From Pseudomonadota bacterium (lineage in GTDB: Bacteria > Pseudomonadota > Gammaproteobacteria > Burkholderiales > Burkholderiaceae_C), in NCBI GenBank assembly GCA_021798395.1, contig JAJZHS010000099.1, positions 1-8,204 on the forward strand: DNA of 8,204 nt, in the 5' to 3' direction. Positions 1 to 4,840 of this stretch are shown in pieces. Each line of letters begins with the position of its first letter. The first letter of the stretch is position 1. Made by a program: the position numbers and the translations under genes. The notes beneath the pieces were generated by a model. The model was not told the DNA's origin. It saw only the letters and a list, made by a program, of their open reading frames with translations, and searched no databases.

Positions 1-2
1 GC

Positions 3-1415
3 AACGTCTACGTCGAGGCGGCGTTCTGGTGGCCCGACGCGATCCGCGGCCGCGCCCGCGGCTTCAACTTCAGCACCGATGCCGCGGCGCGCTTCGAGCG
101 CGGCGTCGACGGCGCCAGCACCGTCGAGCACCTGGACTACATCAGCGCGTTGATCCAGCGTGTCTGCGGCGGGCAGGCCGGTCCCGTGCACGACGTGGCG
201 CCGAACCTGCCCCAACGCGCGCCGGTGCGCATGCGCGTGGCGCGTTGCGAGAAGGTCATCGGCATCGCCATCGGCGCGCCGCGCATGGCCGAGGTCTTCA
301 CCCGGCTGGGGCTCGAGCACCGGCTCGACGACGGCGTGTTCACCGTCACGCCGCCGAGCTGGCGCTTCGACCTGGAGATCGAGGAGGACCTGATCGAGGA
401 AGTCGCCAGGATCCACGGCTACGAGAACATTCCGACGCTGCCCCCGCGGGCCGCGCTGGCGCCGCTTCCGGCGCGCGAGGGCTGGCGCAGCACGCACGCG
501 CTGCGCGACCACGCCGCCGCGCGCGGCTACCAGGAAACGATCAATTTCTCCTTCGCCGAACCGCAGTGGGAACGCGATCTGGCCGGCAACGCGGCGCCGA
601 TCGCCTTGCTCAACCCGATCGCCTCGCAGGCCTCGGTGATGCGCAGCACCCTGTTCGGCGGCCTGCTGCACACGCTGCGCGCGAACCTGGCGCACAAGGC
701 ACGCCGCGTGCGGCTGTTCGAGCTCGGCCGCGTGTTCGTGCGCGACGCGACCCGCGAGGCCGACGCCGACGGTCCCGGTGGGTTGCGCCAGCCGATGCGC
801 ATCGGCGGCCTGGCCTACGGGCCGGCGTTGCCGACCGGATGGGGCGCGCCGGATCGCGCGGTCGACTTCTTCGACGTCCAGGCCGACGTCGAGGCGCTGT
901 GCGCCGGTTGCGGCGAGCTGCGCTTTGAGCCCGCCGCGCACCCGGCGCTGCACCCCGGGCGCAGCGCGCGCGTGCGGCTCGACGGCCGCGATGTCGGAGT
1001 CCTCGGAGAACTGCATCCGCGCTGGGTGCAACGCGACGCGCTGGCGCAGGCCCCGGTGCTGTTCGAGCTCGACGCCGTCGCGCTGCAGCACCAGGCGCTG
1101 CCGCAGCCGCGCGCGGTGCCGCGCACGCCGGCGATGCTGCGCGACCTGGCGCTGGTGCTCGACGCGACCGTTCCTGCCGCGACGCTGCTCGACGCCGTCG
1201 CGCGGTGCGTGGCGGCCGACCCGCGGTGCGCGATCGTGTGCGCAACGGAGGTGTTCGACGCATTCGCGCTGCGCGACGACGCTGCGCGCAGGAGCCTGGG
1301 GCTGCGCCTGACCTTGCAGGGCGACGACACCCTGACCGACGCGCAGGCCGAGGCCGCGTGCGCCGGAGTCGTCGAGGCGCTGCGCCGCGAGCTCGGCGCC
1401 GAACTGCGCCATTGA
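3..1415 (+). CDS. pheT: phenylalanyl-tRNA synthetase beta subunit, 3' part
   Basis: Cytoplasmic PheT pairs with PheS in an alpha2-beta2 enzyme that charges tRNA-Phe with phenylalanine. The frame is open from the window edge, so about 470 C-terminal residues of a protein usually near 800 are present; the N-terminal tRNA-binding domain and most of B3/B4 lie outside. Visible in order: the end of B3/B4 with the hallmark RFERGVD (fragment residues about 35-41), a B5 domain from about residue 69 ending in PPSWRFDLEIEEDLIEEVAR and then HGYENIP, the catalytic-like core beginning ALRDHAAARGYQETINFSFAE, and a C-terminal FDX-ACB anticodon-binding domain from about residue 370 (VPRTPAMLRDLALVLD) to the stop. 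No frameshift is seen. The stop is 25 bp before ihfA, consistent with the usual pheS-pheT-ihfA operon. Family assignment is by recognition of conserved blocks. Confidence 0.97.
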   Translation, partial: NVYVEAAFWWPDAIRGRARGFNFSTDAAARFERGVDGASTVEHLDYISALIQRVCGGQAGPVHDVAPNLPQRAPVRMRVARCEKVIGIAIGAPRMAEVFTRLGLEHRLDDGVFTVTPPSWRFDLEIEEDLIEEVARIHGYENIPTLPPRAALAPLPAREGWRSTHALRDHAAARGYQETINFSFAEPQWERDLAGNAAPIALLNPIASQASVMRSTLFGGLLHTLRANLAHKARRVRLFELGRVFVRDATREADADGPGGLRQPMRIGGLAYGPALPTGWGAPDRAVDFFDVQADVEALCAGCGELRFEPAAHPALHPGRSARVRLDGRDVGVLGELHPRWVQRDALAQAPVLFELDAVALQHQALPQPRAVPRTPAMLRDLALVLDATVPAATLLDAVARCVAADPRCAIVCATEVFDAFALRDDAARRSLGLRLTLQGDDTLTDAQAEAACAGVVEALRRELGAELRH

Positions 1416-1440
1416 TGCGCATCGACTAGGGAGACGATCG

Positions 1441-1767
1441 ATGGACAAGCTGGTCACCAGTCTGCAGACGCCGAGCCTGACCAAGGCCGAACTGGCCGAG
1501 CTGCTGTACGAGCGCATCGGGCTGAACAAGCGCGAGTCCAAGGACATGGTCGATGCGTTCTTCGACCTGATCCGCGACGCGCTGGCGTCCGGGCAGGACG
1601 TCAAGCTGTCGAATTTCGGCAATTTCCAGCTTCGCGACAAGGCGCAGCGTCCCGGGCGCAATCCGCGCACCGGCGAAGTGATTCCGATCGAGGCCCGGCG
1701 CGTCGTCACCTTCCACCCGAGCCAGAAGTTCAAGGAACAACTGCAGACCGCGCTGGCCGCGGGTTGA
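1441..1767 (+). CDS. ihfA: integration host factor subunit alpha
   Basis: IHF alpha forms a heterodimer with IHF beta that bends DNA sharply at specific sites, serving replication, recombination, phage integration and sigma-54 promoters. The 108-residue product has the full HU/IHF fold: LTKAELAELLYERIGLNKRE (helices 1-2), VKLSNFGNFQLRDK (beta core), and the DNA-inserting arm QRPGRNPRTGE, whose P75 matches the intercalating Pro65 of E. coli IhfA. It ends in ARRVVTFHPSQKFK. It is about 10 residues longer at the N-terminus (MDKLVTSLQTPS) than the E. coli protein. The start is well supported: AGGGAGA at 1428-1434 lies 6 bases before the ATG. It sits 25 bp behind pheT and 24 bp before the MerR gene, so co-transcription is likely. 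Confidence 0.97.
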   Translation: MDKLVTSLQTPSLTKAELAELLYERIGLNKRESKDMVDAFFDLIRDALASGQDVKLSNFGNFQLRDKAQRPGRNPRTGEVIPIEARRVVTFHPSQKFKEQLQTALAAG

Positions 1768-1791
1768 CCGCCAGCGCGTCGTGCATCCATC

Positions 1792-2220
1792 ATGACCTCG
1801 ACTTCGGAGCTGCCGCCCATTCCGTCCAAGCGCTACTTCACCATCGGTGAGGTCAGCGATCTGTGCGGCGTCAAGGCGCACGTGCTGCGTTACTGGGAGC
1901 AGGAGTTCAGCCAGCTGCGGCCGATGAAACGCCGCGGCAACCGGCGCTACTACCAGCATCACGAAGTGCTGCTGATCCGGCGCATCCGCGAGTTGCTCTA
2001 CGACCAGGGATTCACCATCCACGGCGCGCGCGCGCGGCTGGCGCAGGGCCCCGGCGTCGCGCCGCCGCCCGTGGCGGCCGCGCAGCCCGCCGAAGCCACG
2101 CCGCCGCAGGGCGCGTTGCCGCCCGGCGAGCCGGCGCAGTGGACGGCCGCTGAGCGCGAAGACCTGCGCGGTGAATTGCTGCGGCTGCGCGAGCTGCTGC
2201 GCGACGAGGCTGTGTTATAG
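1792..2220 (+). CDS. MerR-family transcriptional regulator (ihfA-linked type)
   Basis: A 142-residue DNA-binding protein. Residues about 15-83 form a MerR winged helix-turn-helix (YFTIGEVSDLCGVKAHVLRY, then WEQEF, then MKRRGNRRYYQHHEVLLIRR). Residues 86-118 are a proline/alanine-rich linker, and 119-141 form a charged helix (EREDLRGELLRLRELLRDE) that could dimerise as a coiled coil, as is usual in MerR proteins. No metal-binding cysteine pair or drug-binding domain is present; the only cysteine is C25 in the HTH. This short MerR-like gene is a standard neighbour downstream of ihfA in beta- and gammaproteobacteria, but its targets are not known to me. No good Shine-Dalgarno precedes the ATG, so translation may depend on the ihfA message. 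The stop codon overlaps the -10 element proposed for the downstream tRNA. Confidence 0.93.
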   Translation: MTSTSELPPIPSKRYFTIGEVSDLCGVKAHVLRYWEQEFSQLRPMKRRGNRRYYQHHEVLLIRRIRELLYDQGFTIHGARARLAQGPGVAPPPVAAAQPAEATPPQGALPPGEPAQWTAAEREDLRGELLRLRELLRDEAVL

Positions 2221-2221
2221 T
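2213..2221 (+). promoter_or_regulatory. extended -10 promoter for tRNA-Pro
   Basis: TGTTATAGT fits the extended -10 consensus TGnTATAAT with one mismatch. It is followed 15 bases later by the tRNA 5' end, giving a predicted transcription start near 2228 and a leader of about 9 bases. No convincing -35 is visible at 17 bp spacing, which is acceptable for an extended -10. The element overlaps the TAG stop (2218-2220) of the MerR gene. The motif is seen directly; promoter function is inference. Confidence 0.55.
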
Positions 2222-2236
2222 TTCAAGCTTGGTCGT

Positions 2237-2313
<77 letters not shown>

Positions 2314-2356
2314 TAAGACCAAAGCAAGATCAACGCGTTGCACCAGGAACTGAGAA

Positions 2357-2388
2357 ACCCGCCATGATCCTTCATGAGCGGGCTTTTT
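2357..2388 (+). terminator. intrinsic terminator after tRNA-Pro
   Basis: CCCGC (2358-2362) pairs with GCGGG (2378-2382). CATGA/TCATG extends the stem internally around a TCCT loop with one bulged A, and a run of five T follows (2384-2388). It lies 44 bp after the tRNA, so a short 3' trailer is processed off. On the minus strand it reads stem plus TTT, so it could also weakly stop transcription coming from the small basic protein gene on that strand. Confidence 0.75.
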
Positions 2389-2405
2389 CGTGGGCACTGA
2401 TCTGT

Positions 2406-2435
2406 TGCCAATCTATTTGCAATCTGGTGCCAATC
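2406..2435 (+). repeat. three TGCCAATC-like direct repeats
   Basis: TGCCAATCT (2406-2414), TGCAATCT (2418-2425) and TGCCAATC (2428-2435) recur at 12 and 10 bp steps, close to one helical turn, 93 bp after the tRNA end. They are followed by an inverted repeat CGGCGG/CCGCCG (2435-2455) and an imperfect palindrome GGTTACC/GGTGACC (2455-2476). Stacked short repeats next to a tRNA 3' end resemble recombinase arm sites or repressor sites left by an integrated element. No integrase gene is present here, so the role is unknown. Confidence 0.4.
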
Positions 2436-2517
2436 GGCGGAGGTCGTTGCCGCCGGTTACCTTGCGATCGGTGACCACGCCCAGCAGTTCGCGCACGAGC
2501 TTCACGCCGTCAGCGGA

Positions 2518-2661
2518 CTAATTCGAACCAAGCGCGGTGCGGTTGCCTGTTTCCGGCGCAGCCGGTGCTGGTTGAACCTTGCGCTGAGCTTTTTCTGCTT
2601 TCTTGCGCTTCTTCTCCTGCTCGCGTTGTCGCTTTTCGAACTGGTAATTGGGCTTGGCCAT
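2518..2661 (-). CDS. small basic MAKPNYxFEKRQ-type protein, function unknown
   Basis: A 47-residue protein. Residues 1-30 begin MAKPNYQFEKRQREQEKKRK and are dominated by Lys, Arg, Glu and Gln, predicting one long highly charged helix; the tail (PAPAAPETGN, then ALGSN) is flexible. I recognise the opening as typical of a widespread, uncharacterised small proteobacterial protein; its charge suggests RNA or ribosome contact, which is only inference. This ATG is chosen over the upstream in-frame start near 2877 because AAGGAAG (complement of 2665-2671) sits 3 bases before it and the upstream residues do not resemble the family. The leader is strongly structured (separate entry). In the same frame after the stop, 34 further codons stay open. 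Confidence 0.75.
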   Translation of the reverse strand: MAKPNYQFEKRQREQEKKRKKAEKAQRKVQPAPAAPETGNRTALGSN

Positions 2662-2664
2662 GGA

Positions 2665-2743
2665 CTTCCTTTCGGGCGGTTGAGATCCCACCTTACCACC
2701 AGATGCAACTGGCGGCTCCTTTCGATGCCCGCGCGAGGGCATC
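2665..2743 (-). promoter_or_regulatory. structured 5' leader of the small basic protein gene
   Basis: Read on the minus strand, three stems precede the ATG: a 7-bp stem GATGCCC/GGGCATC (2724-2743, 6-nt loop); an 8-bp stem GCCGCCAG/CUGGUGGU around loop UUGCAU (2695-2716) that is unbroken only when two G-U pairs are allowed; and a weaker GGUGG/CCGCC stem nearer the ribosome binding site AAGGAAG (2665-2671). The G-U pairs would be A-C mismatches on the opposite strand, so the structure points to minus-strand transcription. A thermosensor, protein-binding leader or attenuator are all possible. No known riboswitch class is recognised. Confidence 0.45.
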
Positions 2744-2900
2744 CTGAGCGTCAGCACGGGCATCTCCTCGCAAGCCGGGAAGAAGGTGCCGTGCTCCGGC
2801 GATGATGGAACTGAAACGCGAGTCGATCGATGGACACCCCTTGCGCGAAGCAGCTCACCCTGCGATCGCCCAGGCACCGCTCAGAACCGACGCACTCGCT

Positions 2901-3050
2901 TCAACCTAGCCTGGGTTCCTGCTGCTCTGCAAGGGACAAGGTCGCGGTTGGGCGCGCGACCAGCCGGGCGAAGCCGATCTTATCGCCGCTCTGCTCGCAC
3001 CACCCATACGTTTCATCCCGGACGCGGCACGTCCCAGTTCGGGCCCGCAC
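2901..3050 (-). pseudogene. C-terminal relic of a DksA/TraR-type protein
   Basis: The minus-strand frame ending at the TGA 2901-2903 reads RDETYGWCEQSGDKIG then FARLVARPTATLSLAEQQE. This matches the C-terminal zinc-finger-like region of DksA, which binds in the RNA polymerase secondary channel and works with ppGpp (E. coli equivalent: FGYCESCGVEIG, then RRLEARPTADL). Only about 40 residues align; DksA proteins are about 140-150 residues, and the coiled-coil domain that reaches the polymerase active site is missing. The frame meets a stop upstream near 3085-3087 and has no ATG; a GTG at 3048-3050 would give 48 residues but has no ribosome binding site. Of the four zinc-ligand cysteines only the first is present, as in cysteine-poor DksA paralogues. 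It is most likely a decayed, non-functional fragment; a short expressed peptide cannot be excluded. Confidence 0.7.
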
Positions 3051-3149
3051 GGGCGCGCCGCTGCCCGACGCGCGACGTCTCGCTCCATCGGGTCAGGGCA
3101 ATGGTGGTTGCGACGTGGGCGACAGCCTGTAGCCAGGCCGCGCAGGCTG

Positions 3150-3158
3150 TGCTAAAAG
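3150..3158 (+). promoter_or_regulatory. possible extended -10 for the peroxiredoxin gene
   Basis: TGCTAAAAG resembles an extended -10 (TGnTATAAT, two mismatches in the hexamer) in an otherwise very GC-rich stretch, 69 bp before the peroxiredoxin ATG. A start near 3165 would give a leader of about 60 nt. No clear -35 and no obvious OxyR or IscR site is seen. Confidence 0.35.
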
Positions 3159-3227
3159 CAGACGACGCCGGGCCGCACTGATGGCCAGCATCGTCATCCG
3201 ATCAACCCTTTCCAGCGATCAGCCACC

Positions 3228-3884
3228 ATGTCAATCCGCATCAACGACATCGCCCCCGATTTCACCGCCGATTCCACTGCCGGCCAGATCAAGCTGCACG
3301 AGTGGATCGGCAACGGTTATGCCATCCTGTTCTCCCACCCGAAGGACTTCACCCCGGTTTGCACGACCGAGTTCGGCGCAGTCGCGCAACTCGCCCCCGA
3401 GTTCGCCAAGCGCAACACCAAAGTGATGGGCGTATCGGTCGACAATGTTGAAGAGCACAGGAAGTGGAAGCGCGACATCGAGAATTTCGCCGGCACGCCA
3501 GCGGACTTCCCGATCATCGACGACACCTCGCTGCATGTGTCCAAGCTCTACGACATGCTGCCGGCCGATGCCTATCTGCCTGATGGCCGCACACCTGCAC
3601 ACAGCGCAACCGTGCGCACTGTATTTATCATCGGCCCGGACAAAAAGGTGCGCCTGACCATGTCGTATCCGATGTCGGTGGGCCGCAATTTCGCCGAAAT
3701 CCTGCGTGCGCTCGACGCCGTGCAGGCGACCGATGGTGTGCCGGTCGCCACGCCGGCGAACTGGGTGCCGGGCCAAGACGTGATCGTCGCGTTGAGCCTG
3801 AACGACGCGCAGGCCAAGGAGAAGTTTGGTGCGATCGACGTCAAGTTGCCGTACCTGCGATTCACCAAGGCGCCAAAGAAATAA
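3228..3884 (+). CDS. 1-Cys peroxiredoxin (Prx6 type)
   Basis: A 218-residue cytoplasmic thiol peroxidase reducing hydrogen peroxide and organic peroxides. The AhpC/TSA thioredoxin fold carries the catalytic motif P38-x3-T42-x2-C45 (SHPKDFTPVCTTEFG), with the partner arginine R130 in HSATVRTVFIIGPD. C45 is the only cysteine, so there is no resolving cysteine and the oxidised form must be reduced by an external thiol, as in Prx6 and LsfA-type enzymes. The C-terminal Prx6 features are present: YPMSVGRNFAEILRALDAVQ, then TPANWVPGQDVIV. Full length for the family. No signal peptide. The ATG at 3228 is kept because the protein aligns from its first residues, although no clear Shine-Dalgarno precedes it. 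It stands alone, convergent with the regulator gene at 3972-4337; oxidative-stress control is expected but not visible. Confidence 0.95.
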   Translation: MSIRINDIAPDFTADSTAGQIKLHEWIGNGYAILFSHPKDFTPVCTTEFGAVAQLAPEFAKRNTKVMGVSVDNVEEHRKWKRDIENFAGTPADFPIIDDTSLHVSKLYDMLPADAYLPDGRTPAHSATVRTVFIIGPDKKVRLTMSYPMSVGRNFAEILRALDAVQATDGVPVATPANWVPGQDVIVALSLNDAQAKEKFGAIDVKLPYLRFTKAPKK

Positions 3885-3908
3885 GCGTCTGCGCGTTACG
3901 CCACCTGC

Positions 3909-3940
3909 ACGGCTGCGAGCCTTCACGCCGAGGCAGCCGT
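3909..3940. terminator. hairpin in the convergent gap (possible terminator)
   Basis: A perfect 8-bp inverted repeat ACGGCTGC/GCAGCCGT (3909-3916 and 3933-3940, 16-nt loop) lies in the 87-bp gap between the convergent peroxiredoxin and regulator genes. No T tract follows on either strand, so it would be a weak intrinsic terminator at best. Placement is the main support. Confidence 0.3.
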
Positions 3941-3971
3941 CCCCGAGATTGTCCTGCGCGCCCGAGCGGCC

Positions 3972-4337
3972 TCAGGCGACCTTCTGGACCAATGGCAGAC
4001 GCAGGTCGATCTCGTCCCAGGGCACGAAGACGCGATGGTCTTCGTCGCGACGGACCGTCTCCCACTGCGTCAGGGCGACGATGTCGTCGTGGACGTTCTT
4101 GTAATTCCGATGAAGCTGGCGAGCCAACCCAGCGATGCTCAGGGGACCGGATCGGCGCAATGTCGACACCAGCTCCCAGCGACGCGGCGTGAACACGGCG
4201 AAAAACTGCGGCAGCGACTCGAAACCGATGCCAAAGTAGGGCGACGGACTCTCGCCGCGTTCGATAGCCTGCATCGTTGTTTCGGCACGCTCGAGGGTAG
4301 TAGCCATCATGTCAAGCTGTATGGTGTCAAGCACCAT
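3972..4337 (-). CDS. HVO_A0114-family HTH regulator (antitoxin-like), orphan
   Basis: A 121-residue putative DNA-binding protein. The N-terminal about 30 residues are a short strand-helix segment ending AIERGE; then comes the family block FESLPQFFAVFTPRRWELVS, a helix-turn-helix (GPLSIAGLARQLHRNYKNVH then DDIVAL), and a wing/tail RVFVPWDEIDLRLPL. I recognise this as the HVO_A0114 / antitoxin-like HTH family, often found paired with a small toxin gene. No toxin-like partner is visible on either side, so it looks orphaned. The ATG at 4335-4337 fits usual family length and has GGCGGA just upstream; alternatives are GTG 4356-4358 (adds 7 residues) and ATG 4308-4310. An operator-like palindrome covers the start. 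Its codons are less GC-rich at third positions than those of the flanking genes, suggesting transfer. Confidence 0.8.
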   Translation of the reverse strand: MVLDTIQLDMMATTLERAETTMQAIERGESPSPYFGIGFESLPQFFAVFTPRRWELVSTLRRSGPLSIAGLARQLHRNYKNVHDDIVALTQWETVRRDEDHRVFVPWDEIDLRLPLVQKVA

Positions 4338-4338
4338 A
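4310..4338 (-). promoter_or_regulatory. operator-like palindrome and direct repeats at the regulator start
   Basis: TATGGTG-TCAAG-CACCATA (4320-4338) is a perfect 7-bp inverted repeat. Overlapping it, TGTCAAGC occurs twice, 15 bp apart (4310-4317 and 4325-4332); on the minus strand these read GCTTGACA and contain -35-like TTGACA. The cluster lies over the start codon of the HTH gene, where an antitoxin-like protein would be expected to bind its own promoter. The sequence pattern is direct; binding is inference. Confidence 0.45.
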
Positions 4339-4476
4339 GATCCGCCATGGTCTTGCACACGCGGCTTACCTGGGAGGCGCTGTCGCGTTCATCGAGCCCG
4401 AGCAGGTGCGTCCGGTGTCCGGAGCCTGGTCATCGCAACCGCACCCAGGCTAGGAACGTCCCCTGATCACGCCTCA

Positions 4477-4737
4477 GGCACATGCCCCGAATTTTGGCCC
4501 CACTAACCGCGGGCGACCTAGGGAACCACCTCGAACAACCTGGCCCGCGCGCGGCGGCGCGCCGCGGCCAACCAGCTTCGCGAGCGCTTCCCTAAGCTCG
4601 GGGCCTTGGACGATGCCGACGACCGCTGACCGTTCATCGCCGCACAGGCGATTGAGAAGTTCGGGTGCTGTTGGCCAAGCGATGGTCTCCCATTCACCGG
4701 CGTCGCCGCGGATCGGATGAACGATCCTTGCGTTGTA
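4477..4737 (-). pseudogene. possible degraded gene, family not recognised
   Basis: Between TGA codons at 4738-4740 and 4474-4476 the minus strand is open for 87 codons and reads protein-like: HPIRGDAGEWETIAWPTAPE, then LLNRLCGDERSAVVGIVQGP, then ELREALAKLV. It has no ATG or GTG near its beginning, and the preceding in-frame codons (ARVVVLD) are cut off by the TGA. Third-position GC is lower than in nearby genes but composition is balanced, unlike the arginine-rich shadow frames. It could be a gene disabled by a nonsense mutation or loss of its 5' end. I do not recognise the family, and chance openness in GC-rich DNA is a real alternative. Confidence 0.3.
4710..4727. repeat. short inverted repeat upstream of the diguanylate cyclase gene
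   Basis: GGATCG-GATGAA-CGATCC is a perfect 6-bp inverted repeat with a 6-bp spacer, centred about 120 bp before the cyclase start. The size fits a dimeric repressor or activator site, but no regulator can be named and chance occurrence is possible. Confidence 0.25.
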
Positions 4738-4840
4738 TCAATCGAGCACCACGACCCGCGCCGCGGCGGTGGTGCGCGCGCGGGCGCCGCGCGATACAAA
4801 GCATCCAGGCCACGCGAACGCGGCGCCGTACCTCGTCCGC

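Larger units (their letters stand above)
2744..3160. other. gene-poor stretch around a DksA relic
   Basis: Apart from the DksA-like fragment at 2901-3050, I see no convincing gene here. A 34-codon + strand frame (2805-2909, MELKRESIDG at its start) lacks a properly spaced ribosome binding site and a recognisable family. Other open frames are arginine/serine-rich shadows. A 7-bp inverted repeat AGCACGG/CCGTGCT lies within 2752-2797. The stretch probably includes the promoter of the minus-strand small gene, but no clear -35/-10 pair is visible. Confidence 0.4.
4359..4840. other. intergenic stretch with possible gene remnant
   Basis: This is the roughly 480-bp divergent gap between the HTH regulator and the diguanylate cyclase gene. 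It contains the startless minus-strand frame described at 4477-4737, an inverted repeat at 4710-4727, and GC-rich sequence near 4740-4800. No intact gene, transposase or tRNA is seen. GATACAAA (4793-4800) is a weak -10-like element for the downstream gene without a matching -35. Confidence 0.4.

Noticed and set aside
29..928. A 299-codon + strand frame and similar frames over pheT
   Set aside because: Shifted shadow of pheT; arginine-rich and without motifs, while the pheT frame shows B5 and FDX-ACB blocks.
1426..2022. A 198-codon minus-strand frame covering ihfA and merR
   Set aside because: Antisense to two well-conserved genes, with no recognisable family or ribosome binding site.
2521..2534. 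GGTTCGAAT on the minus strand, identical to part of the tRNA T arm, considered as a second attachment core
   Set aside because: Only 9 bp match, no flanking tRNA sequence is shared, and the bases code the last residues of the small basic protein; coincidence is the simpler reading.
2830..3181. Plus-strand frames of 100 and 131 codons in the gap before the peroxiredoxin gene
   Set aside because: Serine/arginine/proline-rich, no ribosome binding site and no family; the minus strand of the same stretch carries the DksA signature instead.
4441..4506. CCCCGAATTTTGGCCCC-like sequence considered as an insertion-sequence end
   Set aside because: It recalls ends of some insertion sequences, but no matching inverted copy, target duplication or transposase is present in the window.
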